From Hypomesus transpacificus (lineage: Eukaryota > Chordata > Actinopteri > Osmeriformes > Osmeridae), in contig NC_061068.1 of the NCBI RefSeq assembly GCF_021917145.1, forward strand, positions 10,424,975 through 10,488,974: a stretch of DNA of 64,000 nt. Reading direction: 5' to 3'. A model generated the notes under the pieces. It was not told where the DNA came from, searched no databases, and saw only the letters and a list, made by a program, of their open reading frames with translations. Below are positions 1-12,302 of the stretch, piece after piece (position 1 is the first letter of the stretch; each line of letters begins with the position of its first letter). A program made the position numbers and the translations under genes.

Positions 1-365
1 CTACATATCTTACAAGACACTGGTAACAAATAGGAGGTGTGTTTCAAAGACAAGGGAAAGAAGGGGTGTGCTCGACAATCTGGAAAGGAAAGAGGAGACC
101 AATTTTCTCTCTTTTACCCTCCCACTCCTTCTCCCTCCAACTTCTGACTCTTTAAAAGAGGCGGTCGGTAGTGTCTGTCGGCTTTATAATCGCTTTGTCG
201 TAGCTGGAGGGGATTCCTCAAAATTCTACATTGCCTCTCATTTACTGATAATAGTCAGCAAAAATCAATAGCCTGGAAGAAAGAAAAGAGAAAAATATCC
301 CAAAAATAATTTAACTGAAACCTCGAGGAAACCACCATTGTTTGATAGTTTAACTTTAAGCAAAA
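1..365. other. upstream region of igfbp6
   Basis: No coding exon is recognised here. The stretch holds the presumed proximal promoter and 5' UTR of igfbp6. AT-rich TATA-like strings occur near 150-157 (TTTAAAAG) and 183-190 (TTTATAAT). I cannot tell which, if either, is used. The small open frames in this stretch have no recognisable similarity. Confidence 0.4.
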
Positions 366-1497
366 ATGCTGCTATACCTTGACATCCTGGCCTTGGTCTT
401 CCTTCAGCTTGTTCTCTCCAGCTCGTGGACCCTGGCCTCTCGTCTGCCTCCACTTCAAGAATGTCTTTCCTGTGAAGGCTCACGGGGAATTAGGGCTCCC
501 TCGCACCACGAATCCGTAAAGATCAGCACCACCACCTTGGCCCTGGGAGAACCATGTGGGGTCTATACATTGAGCTGTGCCCAAGGACTTCGCTGCAGTC
601 CTCCACAGGGGGACATCAGCCCCCTCCAGGCCCTGCTTCAAGGGAGGGGGGTCTGTTGTGTCGCAAAGCCCAGGGCAACAGAGAAGCCCAAGACCACAGG
701 TAAGACAATCCTGAAAGCAAGTGGGATGAAACAACTTTTTGTTGTAAAGGTGATGCACAATTATTTATCGCTAACCATATCCACGTGAATACTAAGCAGT
801 TTATTACCTCCCCTTACCCCCAGAAACAGCAGACTCAATACCAAGAGAAGTTCTGGAGAAGGTATAAATCATTACGCAACACATTGGTTAATTGAACAAG
901 AACTGTGTTCACTTCAGAAACTTAAAAAACTAACTTCTGTTAGAAAATAAAAAAAATAAAAAATTAATTCTTTCTCTTTTTCTCTCTCTGTACTTCTTTC
1001 TCTAGGCTCCATGCCGTAGGTTACTTGTCTCTATCCTTAAAGGCCTTGAACCTCAAGTCTTCCTGTCAGACCGTGGTATTTATATGCCTAACTGTGATAG
1101 GAATGGTTTCTTCAGAAAGAAGCAGGTGGGTTTGTCAAACATGCATTTAGTGTCTTGAAATAGAATGACATGTCCCTGTTGAATTTGTTTGTGGTAATGC
1201 ACCTTTTTCTTATTGCTCAGATGTCTGTAAAACAATGCCTTTAATGTTAGTACATTGAAATATATGATGCAAAATGTGTGAGCATGTGCTGTATGTGTGT
1301 GGGGGGTTTTGATAGTTGCTACATGCCTGGCCTAATTGTAAAATGGAAATCCTTCTGCAACATGTGTGTCTCCTTTTCTGCAGTGCCAGTCATCTAAAGG
1401 TATGCAGCGTGGTAACTGCTGGTGTGTGGATGACCATGGTCTCCCCATGCTATCTCGCACAAGACAGGATGGCACCCTGCACTGTGACAAAGTATGA
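366..1497 (+). CDS. igfbp6: insulin-like growth factor-binding protein 6
   Basis: Secreted IGF-binding protein. Four coding exons join in frame: 366-699, 824-861, 1006-1125 and 1384-1497, giving 201 aa; four coding exons is the IGFBP plan. A hydrophobic signal peptide (about residues 1-25) is followed by a Cys-rich N-terminal domain ending in a VCC motif, a short linker, and a thyroglobulin type-1 domain (about 125-200) with PNCD and CWCVD motifs. The N domain lacks the GCGCCxxC motif of most IGFBPs, which fits the IGFBP6 subtype, as does the short length (human IGFBP6 is 240 aa). The family sequesters IGFs, and IGFBP6 prefers IGF-II. Teleosts have 6a and 6b paralogues; I cannot say which this is. 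The start is the first ATG before the signal peptide. Family is sure, subtype likely. Confidence 0.88.
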
Positions 1498-1672
1498 GAT
1501 GAAACTGCCAGCATCATCCTTGTAAGGATTATGTGGCACCTTATAAGGATACAGAAAAATATTCAAGATGAGGAAGTGCTGGACACTACTTGACCAATAC
1601 AAGACAGGATCCAGTTATTTCATTGTATCTAATTGTCTGATTTCTCTCTCAAACGTTCAACCTTTTACTGTT

Positions 1673-1678
1673 AATAAA
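1673..1678 (+). promoter_or_regulatory. polyadenylation signal of igfbp6
   Basis: An AATAAA lies 176 nt after the igfbp6 stop codon in AT-rich sequence, and is the first canonical signal downstream. It is assigned by position only. Confidence 0.55.
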
Positions 1679-2790
1679 GTATTATTGCGCCCTCTAGTGA
1701 TGAAAATCTAAACATTAAAACCTAAAAGAGTGGAGAGCCAAGCTGCACCTTTATACTTAATTCAAAATGAGTTCAAATGTATTTGATATGCATTATTAAT
1801 AATTAGGCAACTGCATATTATTAATGACTGGAATCCTGCAACATTTTCACTGAAATGCCAACACTATCTTTCATACAGTATGTTTTTATTTTTTAAAGTA
1901 TTGAATATTGTACAATGTATTCTAAACCTGATTCATTATGTGCCTTATTTAATTTACAAGTATGCTTTTTTTAATTTTATTTTTTTATTCATATTTGTAT
2001 TAAGTTTCATTTTTATTGTACTGTTCACAACGTTATAAATGGCTTTTATATATTGATGTACATGATCTTTAATTGATATTCTATTTATGATGCCTATTCT
2101 AAACAGACGAATAAATGTGACATGCTTTTTTAACTGTTACGATCTATGACTGTACGTTTTTGGACCTGAAATGTGATTTTCACGATAAGTGATTTCATGT
2201 GAGACTCAGAGCACTCAGAGAAGGTTCAACAAAAAGCTACTTGTGGTTCGAAATAACCTCTCTGTGGCAGTAAAAGCTAGTCCAGGTCCGTAATCCAACA
2301 ATCTTTCTCATATGACCAGGAACTAATAGAATTACAGACTTTGACGTTACCACGACAATTCACCGTAGTTTGCAGTTGGCGTTAAATTTGGTTTAAAAAA
2401 TCTCCATATGACTTAATTTTGAGAGAGAGAGAGAGAAAGAGAGAGATATTTTCTAAAATAGGATGAATAAATCTAGTGAATAATTTGGGCTATCTTGTTT
2501 TCGTATGTGGGAGGAGCACGTGGTTAAACGGTCACCCACACCTGTCCACTGGGCACGTAGCAGTGGCAGAGATGCCAGATGTTGGCAAATGTTGACGGCA
2601 GGAACTGAGTGATCGAGAGGGACTATTTGAAGGCGTGGTAGGATTAAAGGAAAAAAGCCGAGTGAACGGCTCAAAAAACAAAGACGAAGGATAAACTTGC
2701 CGGAGGATTCCAGTAACCTGCAACCTATGATCGGGTTGTTTATATTTGCAACATTCATCAGTTGCAAGCGGACCACTTCTTAACGGTGAA
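1679..2790. other. igfbp6-pip4k2c spacer
   Basis: No gene is seen. The stretch is AT-rich from 1790 to 2140. It holds a short GA microsatellite at about 2421-2447 and, from about 2500, the presumed promoter and 5' UTR of pip4k2c. A CTCF-like string (GCGCCCTCTAGTG) lies at 1687-1699. Confidence 0.5.
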
Positions 2791-5700
2791 ATGTCTTCTC
2801 CGGGTGCCACCACAAGCCCCTTGAGCATCCTGGCGCCTAAAACGAAGACAAAGAAGAAACATTTTGTACAGCAGAAAGTGGAAGTGTTCCGAGCCAGTGA
2901 TCCAGTTTTAAGCGTACTTATGTGGGGAGTCAATCATTCGGTATACGTCCAGAAGTGTGTTAGTTCTGGCTCAAGTCCAGTTTGTGAGTATGTGATGATT
3001 CTGACATGTATCTACTGCCTGCAGATTAATGATCTCAGCCAGGTACCTGTCCCTGTCATGCTGCTCCCAGATGACTTCAAAGCCAACACCAAGATCAAAG
3101 TCAACAACCACCTCTTCAACAAGTAGGCCTGCTTTACTGCAATACAAGATTATTATGGAGACTGTAAATTAATAGACAGACTACTGATTGAATTTACACA
3201 TTGGAGGGATACTTGAAAGTAGCTGATGTTTTCCTCCTCTGCAACAGGCATTGTAAAGTATTTCCAAACAAAACAATAAGTTTATGCTTGTCATAATTTT
3301 GAAGCTTTGTCACTTCTTCAGTGTCGTGTTTTTATGTCTGTGTTGGAGGGATTGTTGAATATCTTTTACATACAGATTTACCATACAGATCAAGGCAAGC
3401 AACAGGGTTAAGATATATTAATTATAAATATTTAAATGTTCTTCTCAAAGCAGTAAGGAGATTTTAACAGCAAGATGAGACAGTTAAACTTTTGGGTACA
3501 GCGCAACACTGTGACGTGCAGCAGTTAAGTAGCCAGGGCAATTAGACTCACGATGACATGTCCACTGAAGGAATGTGAAACATGATTTGTATGTGTGTTT
3601 GTGGGGTAGACAGAGAGAGAGAGAATATGATCTCACTTTTTAGAGCTTGCCCCCTCCCTAAATGATAGGTAACCACCAGTGCATAATTTTTATTGGTTGT
3701 TTTTCTTGATATTTGTCTTTGTTTTGTTGTAGTCCAGCATTCATAGTTGGATACAGAGGCTAAAGTGCAACTTCTGTGAGATTTTGTGGATTTTTCAAAT
3801 CCTTTAATCTGGTCTGGAATTTCAACTCGTTGAAAACTGCTCCCTCTTTGTTAGGTCTCTAGTTGCTCTGCAGAGCAGAAAAAAAATCTAATTTAGGAAT
3901 ACATTGTTCATGGTAGTCCATGACAGTGTTGTTATATATTAGGTTTGGCTTGATAATATAAAACTGTAATGTTGGCCTAATAGTGTGCATTTGCAATATT
4001 TGATGACCACTCAACTTTGTGCAAAACTATTCATGATATGAGCATGTGTTTGTGACAACTTCTTTTCCACCATATCAATTGGTTATTCAGTTTAGCTGTC
4101 AGCAGACGTGACGTTCAGTTATGTCAGCAACCATGACGTTAGTTATGTCAGCCTTTGTCTCTTCTCTGCTGCCATGTTCATGTGGATGTACTGTATACTG
4201 CGAGTGATTGGGAGCGTGGTGTTCCATTTGAACAAGGAAGTGTGGAATTCCTGCCTAAAATATGGAGAGGAGATAAAGACCAAGACAAGGAGGGACAAAC
4301 ATCCATGTCCACAGTATTTACTTATTTTTTATAGAATCATGCCATATATTTAGTTGATAATAGAAAATGGTATAGTGTTGATATTAACTTTAAAATTGTA
4401 AAACCACTTTTATTTTTCCCCCAAAGAGAGAATCTTCCAGGCCATTTCAAGTTTAAAGAGTACTGTCCACAGGTGTTCAGAAACCTCAGAGAGAGGTTTG
4501 GAATAGAGGATCAGGATTATCAGGTAGGCTACATTAGGAAATACTGCAGTAGAATAACACTGATATGCCTATATACTTCTGGGTGCACAGTCATTTACTT
4601 TTCTCTGGAGGTACAGCACATTGCTAGAAAGGTTGTTTGGGGGGGATGTGGGCCGTTTAAAATTTACATGGACTTTGCCTGACATTTGCATTAACTGCAG
4701 ATATGTCAGACATGTTTGTACTATATAAATAAACGTAATATGTATATAAACTGTATATTGACACACACATATTGTATTATATTGTTTTAATGTGTATGTC
4801 ATATCCTCCTTTATCCACAGGGTTAGGGTTAGATAATGTTTTATTGTGTATGTCATATCCTCCTTTATCCACAGGTGTCTCTAGCTCGCAGTCCTCCTGT
4901 CAAGGATGGGGAGGGGCAGGGGATGGGTTTGATGCTGACTTCATATGACAGAACCCTGATGGTGAAGCAGATCTCGAGTGAGGAGGTAGAAGACATACAC
5001 AACATCCTGTCTGAATATCACCAGGTAAAGGCCTGTTCATTATTAGCACTTCAACAACACCCTACCATGTGATAACGTTTTTTTAATTGCAGTTTTCAAT
5101 GTGTGCATATTTATTTTTGTTAGTATATAGTGACATGCCATGGTAGCACTCTGCTGCCTCAGTTCCTGGGCATGTACCGGGTCACTGTGGAGAGTGAGGA
5201 CACATACCTCATTGTCATGAGGAACGTCTTCAGTCACAGGCTACATGTACACAGAAAATATGACCTCAAGGTTGGGAAGAACTGCATTATCTATCTGATG
5301 TATAAGACTGTTTTTGGTTACTGAATTACTGTAAAACCATGGCCAATATGATTGAAGTAGACGTTTATGTCATTACGATTTATGGCTGTTCAGATTGTTC
5401 TATTTTCATTTTTTCCAGATAGGATAATTTTTATTTTGCTTGATAGTAATTGTATTCAGGGGAGTAGTACCAGTGTGCTCACAGTGCAACCAGACATGAC
5501 CACTAGGGGGAGTCAAAGTCACAATGTTCTGTTGGCTAAAAGAAACAATTCGGATGGATTGAGTTGCTTATACAGCATGCTATCTATTCTCTTATCAGGG
5601 GTGCTTGGTGTCCCGTGCAGCTAGTTTTAAAGAAAAGGTAAGATTATCAGACAATAACATTAAACCACAGATTCTAAAAACATTGCTACATATTGCACCC

Positions 5701-7016
5701 TTGCCATTTTTGCACCCATGTCATATTTGCACTAAGCACCCTATTTGTATTATTGTATTGTACATTATAGCTATTTTATATTTATTTAATTTTACATACC
5801 TGTCCCCTTAGTATTAGTTAATTAGACTTTGCACGTTTTGTTTAGTATAGATAGACTTGTTTTAAACTTACACCACTTATTTAAGATTTATGCCTATATG
5901 TTGAATGTATGCACCTTCCTGCCAAAGTAAATTCTTTGTCTGTGCAAACTTTCATGGTGATTAAAACCCCTTTCTTATTCTGATTCAATAGTTAGTTTTG
6001 CTAAACCATGGTTTATTCAGTAATATATTTCAGTTCAGTCTACTCTCTCCTGTCCTGGTCATCCCCTTAGGTGAAGGAGTTGCCCACTTACAAAGATGTA
6101 GACTTCAGGAATAATATGCAGAAAGTATATGTGTCTGAGGCTGCAAAGGAGAAGATTATGGACAAGCTGAACAGAGATATAGAGGTAAAGTCCCAGTCAG
6201 CTGCTGTGTCTATGAGTGTTTGTGTGTACGTATTTGTGTATTTTCAGTGTGTCTGTATGCATTCTTAGTTCCTGGTGCATCTGAGGATTATGGACTACAG
6301 CCTGCTGCTGGGCATCCATGATGTAGAGAGGGCAGAGAGGGAGGAAGATGAAGTGGAAGAGATAGAGGAGTCCTCGTACGAAGAGGAAGAAGAGGAGGAG
6401 AATGGCCTGGCCCCTGTTGCTGCTGTCGGCTCCTATGGGGCTTCCCCTGAGGGTATCGCAGGGTACATGAACTCCTTCAAGCCATTGGGCCCTGGGGAGT
6501 TTGACCCTTATGTGGATGTATATGCCATCCAGAGTGCAGAAGGTGAGATCAGACTAGAAAACAACATGATTCTTAACATGATATTTAGCAGTATAGTAGT
6601 TGGCAAATCACATATTAGTAGATTGTGAATTTTAGATAAAGTCATAGAGTTATGATACTGTACCTCAATCATGGATGAGATCAATATCATCCCATATCTT
6701 CTTATATACTGCTCCTGTGACTGCTGTGCTGTAGGTTCTCCCCAGAGGGAGGTGTACTTCATGGGCCTGATTAACGTGCTGACCCATTACGACACCAAGA
6801 AGAAAGCTGCTCATGCCGCCAAGACTGTAAAACATGGGGTGAGTAACACACACACACAAATGCACAAAAAATACTGGCCAAAATATGCAAAGATTCTGGT
6901 TCATCAATTTACCTGCAGTGTGATGTCTCCACCAGGCTGGAGCCGAAATCTCAACTGTTCACCCTGAGCAGTATGCCAAACGGTTCCGGGAGTTCATCGC
7001 CAAGATCTTTGCTTAG
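2791..7016 (+). CDS. pip4k2c: phosphatidylinositol 5-phosphate 4-kinase type-2 gamma
   Basis: Lipid kinase family that makes PI(4,5)P2 from PI5P on internal membranes; the gamma member has low intrinsic activity in mammals. Ten exons join in frame: 2791-2940, 3025-3122, 4427-4523, 4875-5024, 5124-5270, 5599-5637, 6071-6184, 6269-6542, 6735-6838 and 6936-7016, giving 417 aa (human 421). Recognisable stretches are [12 protein letters not shown] near the N-terminus, [10 protein letters not shown], the catalytic-core [11 protein letters not shown] (about 273-283), and [13 protein letters not shown] near the C-terminus. The insert after the core is strongly acidic, with runs of Glu at about 289-309. 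Exon 4 has a duplicated acceptor (see findings). The ATG at 2791 gives the expected N-terminus. The neighbours do not share its pathway. Confidence 0.95.
4784..4874 (+). repeat. tandem duplication of a 3' splice-site region in pip4k2c
   Basis: A 37-bp segment ending in TTATCCACAG occurs at 4784-4820 and again at 4838-4874 with one mismatch. The copies are separated by a telomere-like GGTTAGGGTTAG string. The downstream copy is the in-frame acceptor of exon 4. Use of the upstream copy would put a TAG as the second codon of the exon. Confidence 0.9.
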
Positions 7017-9042
7017 TGTTTAAAGCACAGTCACTGCTACCACACCTCACTATAAATAAGCTAGTCAATTTGCAGTAGCACTCCCTTTTAAACTTTTGAT
7101 TTAATATTTAATCTTAGCAATTCAGATAATGTTTTTGTTTCAGACATTTAGAATGTATTAATTATTCAAACTATACATTATTTGTTCTTCGATGACCGTA
7201 ATATATTCACTAATTGTTCTTAAGTTACTAAAAAGCTTTTTGTTTGATTAAATACACTCATTGGACTGTTTGACTGTTGGGACTGGTTAAAGAAATCATA
7301 AGAATATCCTGAGGTACTCACAGTGGCCTTTATCTGTGGAATGTTGGAAACCTGGTCTGTACTAATAACAAATTCTGATACGAGATGAATGTCAGTCTGA
7401 CTGCAGCTAATTTTCTGGCGTTTTAAACAAGATGTACTGGAACAGTGGGACCGAGATGATGACCATTGAATCAGATTGGACAAGTATTTTAGAAACACAA
7501 ATGATTCATTCAGTCAAAATTATGTTCTCATCATTGACTTCTGCGTATGTTTAGTCTGATTTCATTAAATGTTTAATTTATGTATGAATTGATATTTGAC
7601 AGTTTACTACAACATAGTGTTCTAGATAACATTCCAACAAATAAGGTCTCAAATAGATGAGCAACAGAAGTATTTTCCAATATTTTATTAAATATTAAAT
7701 ATTTATTTTAAAAAACAAAGTAGAAACAGACATTTCATGTTGCTTTAAGCCTGTGCTATTTTCAGTACTAGAAAAATGCTATGAATGTCAAACTGCAGAA
7801 ATGTTTCCTCTCTAACCTGGAAAAGAACATGTCCTGACATGGGAATGTACTCAAAATGCAGCAGTTCTGTGATATGGTGCAGTAGTCTGGCTTGTGTACA
7901 TGGACCATGTCTAGGAAACTCTTTTGTTGGTTACTTGTCTGTTCTTGGTGGATCTACATGGCCTCAATTGTGTGTGTTGTGTATGTACATCTAGTGTGGG
8001 TGTGTATATTTGTGCAAACTGTGACATGGCCCTCAAAATGTCAGTGTGAATACCTCAGGGCTGCTTTGAGGAGTGTAACATGCCTTTAATGATAGCCATG
8101 GGTTAGAAGTTCAATTTTGTCCTTGTCTTGTCTCTGCACCAATCATAAATCTGCTGACACATGTTCCTGTTCTTCTACGGAAGATAAACAGAATAGGTTA
8201 GCATTTCAACAATGGGTACTGCTGAGTGGACACAGTTGTACGAGTGGGTTGGAGAAGGTAAAGGGCTACTTCTAAAGAAGCGTTTGAAACAAATCCAAAC
8301 AAAATGTTATTGTAGTTTGGGTGACCTCCAGATAAAAGTGTGAATGCTGTTTGATCAGCTCTCCCGCAAATGCTCTTAACAGAAGAACATATTACATGTG
8401 ACAGGCAGTCTTAAAGGCTACAGCGGTAAAATGTAATGTAAGAGAGTATGAGGATGTTTTTGATGTATCTTTATTTATATATTTTTTGTATTCTTCCATT
8501 GTGACTAGTTTTTCTCATCCCTCTTTCCTCTTGCCCACTCCTCCCCTAGAAAGGAAATCCTGTCCCCTCCTCCATCTGGGTTGTGCTGATTCAGTGTGTA
8601 TATATGTATGTTTGTGTGTAAATTCACAAATCAAAGTAGAGCAGAAAAAAAACTATTGCTCATTGGACGCATATGCCCGTACACAGTTGATAGATTTTTC
8701 GTCCCACTTTACTGATCTCATCTTTTGTACAGCTCGCTGCTCCTCAAGGTAAGTTCTCACCTGCTTCCTCTCTCACCTTCTACACAGCTCAGGTAGACTT
8801 TCATTCTAACTGAGTGTATGGAAATAATGTTTGTGAAAAAAACAAGTTTCTAACAGAGAGAATTAGAAAAACTAGAATAAGAATTAGAAAGATAGGAGTT
8901 TGTGTATTCGAGTACAAGTTTATGTTACTGGAGTAAAGACAGCAATTCAGAAGACCTCTAGGAATGTGATTAGTTGATTAACTGTCGGCTGTCTTAAAGC
9001 TTCATTTATTTTAAGACGGTTGTCAAACAATTAACAGCAACT
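7017..9042. other. pip4k2c 3' UTR and spacer before gpr182
   Basis: No coding exon is recognised on either strand. Possible pip4k2c poly(A) signals include ATTAAA at 7564-7569. The remainder is AT-rich, with short GT-rich parts near 7970-8000 and 8595-8625. A non-coding 5' exon of gpr182 could lie here, but I cannot define one. Confidence 0.45.
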
Positions 9043-9066
9043 GTGTTAATGTGTTTCCCGGAAGTC

Positions 9067-10306
9067 ATGGATGACCACCACAACTTCTCCTATTTTGATG
9101 ATAATTACACGGACCTGTACTGGTTCCTCCATGACTGCCATGTGGAGCTGGATTATGTCTCGCGGCGCATTGCTGTCTTCCTGCTCTATCTGGTATTTTT
9201 CATCCTGGGCCTGGTTTTGAACTGCATGGTGGTGTGGGTCAACTGGCGTCGGCGATACAGCAGCAATGGTGTGGTCTTTTGTGTGCTCAACATGGCCATC
9301 TCGGACATGATGATGATGACAGTGGTGCCTTTCTTCATGCTTGGGGTATGTGGCGATGTGGCAAGTGGAGGTGTAATAATATTGTTCTTTGATTTCCTGT
9401 TGGGAATGTTTTATGTCCCTTAAGAAGTTACATGGAAATGTCAGTGTATTGTGTTCTTTGTCTTCCCTAAAGGCTGTTATGGATCATGTGTGGCTGTGGG
9501 GCCACTTCCTGTGCCAGTTCACCAACTTGGTCTTTGTGATAGCTTTCTACAGCAGCTCGCTCTTCCTGGCCTACATGACAGTAGAGCGCTACCTGGCTGT
9601 GGTTAAGACAGGGCCACGACCCTGGGGGCCCACGGAGAAGCGGAAGAGAGGCCTAATATGTGCAGCTCTGTGGATCCTGTCTTTTGTCCTGGCAGTTATG
9701 GAAGGCTCCCATGTGCGGCTGCTGGAGTGGGATGAGCCAGGATGCTACTTCTACCCTGTACATAACTTTGTTGGTTGGTTCACTGCATTCACCTTCTCCT
9801 CTTTAATCCTCCAGTTCCTGGGCCCAGGGGCTGTCATTGTGACCTTTAACCTGCTGACCCTGCGAGTGGTACGTGGGTACCCTGAGGCCCGGGATCATTG
9901 GCGGAGGGACCTCTGGTTGGTCCATGTCTACTCTCTGGTGTTTGTGATTTGCTGGCTGCCCTTTCACATAGATGTGATGCTTTTGCTGCTTGACAGCCTG
10001 GAGCCACGTCTGCTGAGCTGCACAGATGTGGAGCACATCCACTTTGCCTATGCTGTCACCCAATGCCTGTCACTCTTCCACTGCGTGGCCAATCCCATTC
10101 TCTACAACTTTCTCAGCAGGAAGTTTCGCAAGCAGTTGTTTGCTGCTGTGGCTCATCACCTGCAAAGACAAGCTATGCTGGAAGGAGGGGCTGAAAATCA
10201 TGCAAAACGTGTAGTGGGAGGGAGAAATGGGGAAAAACAGGGCAGATGTTCCAATGAGAAAGCACAAGAGATTAGTGACAACAACACTAGTCAATCAGAT
10301 GTGTAG
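9067..10306 (+). CDS. gpr182: GPR182-like class A receptor (atypical chemokine receptor family)
   Basis: Seven-transmembrane receptor of 370 aa from exons 9067-9345 and 9473-10306. The CHVEL motif before TM1, the VNWR loop after it and WLWG before TM3 match vertebrate GPR182. There are two N-glycosylation sequons (NFS, NYT) near the N-terminus. Cysteines are present at the TM3 start (FLCQF) and in loop 2 (PGCYF). ERY replaces DRY, and the TM7 motif is NPILYNF. The tail is Ser/Asn-rich and ends SQSDV. GPR182 is an endothelial receptor reported to scavenge chemokines, with little G-protein signalling. An in-frame ATG at 9043 would add eight residues; 9067 is preferred because the added residues do not look conserved. 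The 127-nt intron has GT-AG ends, and reading through it meets a stop. Confidence 0.85.
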
Positions 10307-10868
10307 ATTTTCAAACAGTAAAAAAACTATATATCAGGAGGAAATAATTTACCCAATTCAAGTCTTGAAATGTCGTTTTGTGAGATTTTATTCCTCCCCA
10401 AAGAATGTGCATAATGGAATGAACTATCCACTACACTTTTCTCCTGGTATGCACTTCCTGTTTTTTCCTGTAGCCAACATTAAAGTGTGCAGTTCCAGGA
10501 AGGAAAGATTTTCCATGTAGTGTCCTTAAAGTTACACATCCTAAAGTATAGCATGTGTACTATGTCTGTTAAATAATCTATCTATATATATAATACAAAT
10601 TGTATTGTACAATTGGATGTTTTACTTATTATTTTTATTCAAAATGTATTGATTGTATTACTAAATGTTTTATAGCAAATTTACTCAAATAAGTCTAGTT
10701 AATATCTTGTTGGTGAAATCTCTCTCCAATAAGCCACATGGAGGGCTCATGACAGCATGCATTCATAATATCAACCAGTAATCATTTATATAACGCTGAA
10801 CATACATTTCACAACATGTGTATGCTCTCAAGATAAATGTTTAGGAACTCTATGCTTTCTGATTTTTA

Positions 10869-11095
10869 AATAAATCTTTTTCAAATCTTTGAAAAAATTC
10901 TACACTCTTTGTCTCTCAATTGTAGAAACAAGTGTGTTTGTCACTCATTCAACACCACAGCACAGCCACACAAAACAAAAATATTGTTATGAAATGTTTA
11001 TTCTGTTGCTTTGTTTTATGATGTTTTTCCTTTCTCTTTGAGTTTGAGTAAAAGTTTCACATGTATATGAAATAATCACCCAGTCTATAAATAAA
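10869..11095 (+). promoter_or_regulatory. candidate poly(A) signals of gpr182
   Basis: AATAAA hexamers occur at 10869-10874 and 11090-11095, 0.56-0.79 kb after the gpr182 stop. They are assigned by position only. Confidence 0.4.
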
Positions 11096-11544
11096 GCATC
11101 ACAGGTTAGACAGTAATTGCATTTATACCTAATGCTCTATTTACATGAGTAAAAAAAACTATGCAAAGCAAAAAATAAGCTTACAGTTTTTCAAGACACA
11201 TCAAGTTATCAACACAGTATATTTATTTTCAAGTTAAAAAAAACTTTAAAAAGATCATATTAGAGAAGGTTTATATTTTATGATCAATATTCAAGCAACA
11301 TACCACTTAGTCATCATTGTTTTGATATGGTCATCTGCAAACATTCTCAAGGCCATCGTTATTTCGGATTCAGTGGTCATAGTAAAGTTCTCCACACCTT
11401 CTGTATGATTCACTTGTACTGTAGGAATGATATCGTTTTGGTTGAAACCTCTTTACGTGTGGAGGTGTGGCAGTGCACCAAAACATTCAAATAAAACACT
11501 TTTTTTCAGTAAACGTAAGAAAGATTCGTTTTTTTTTGTTTCGT

Positions 11545-11715
11545 TTTTGTGTGCATTTTTATGTATTTGACAGAGACGTTGAGAGGAAAGGCAGAGAGAC
11601 ACAGGGGGAAGACATGCAGGAACTGGCCCAGACCGGAATGGAACCTGGGCCCCTGCGTTAAGGCCTTTTCCCAAGTGATACACACTCTACCTGGTGAAAC
11701 ACCGGGGTGCCCCTG
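11545..11715 (-). mobile_element. tRNA-derived SINE (minus strand)
   Basis: Read on the minus strand, this has a tRNA-like head with an A-box-like segment (ACCAGGTAGAGTG, about 11684-11696) and a B box (GGTTCCATTCC at 11635-11645). A tail follows containing CATGTCTTCCCCCTGTGTC, a string frequent in teleost SINEs. The exact ends and any target-site duplication are not clear. Confidence 0.65.
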
Positions 11716-12302
11716 AATAATGAGTTTAAACAACAGAAAAAGCACATTTTATTTTGGATCAATGAATTCAGAATCCAACCTTAGCTAAACATTCACTAAT
11801 AATCAAGGCATGTTTTGTTCATACTTAAACTGCATTTCTGAAACTAACACTGTTGAGATAGGTCAGAGAGCTACCGCTCTGGCAGATACATTCTACAGAG
11901 TTTACAGGGATGGTTCACCCCAAAATCGAAAATTCATACATTTCCTCTGACTTGAAGTGCTGAGTAAGAGGAAAATTGAGTTGTAGAGTTTTGGAGGGTA
12001 CGGTTGTAGAAATGTTTTTTTTCTTTCAAGGATAATGGAACTATCCTGGTCTTCACCACACTTTGTGCACAAAAATTGTCCAATCTGGTTCCATTATATT
12101 CGAGAGGTAGCCATATCTATGGCTGTTGCCTCCAAATCTGGGCAATTCACACCAAAACCATGTAGATGCAGTAATACAGGTAAGAAGATTTTTTTTCATT
12201 TGGGCAAACTGTCCGTTGAAGCACATCGCAATATAGGGTAGGAAAGAGGAGGTGCCGCCATCTACTGGCAGAGGGGCCACCCTCAATGATAATCGCTTGA
12301 AC

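Noticed and set aside
366-788. igfbp6 exon 1 read through as a single-exon 140-aa protein
   Set aside because: The donor at 700 and the following exons restore the linker and thyroglobulin domain; the extension is intron.
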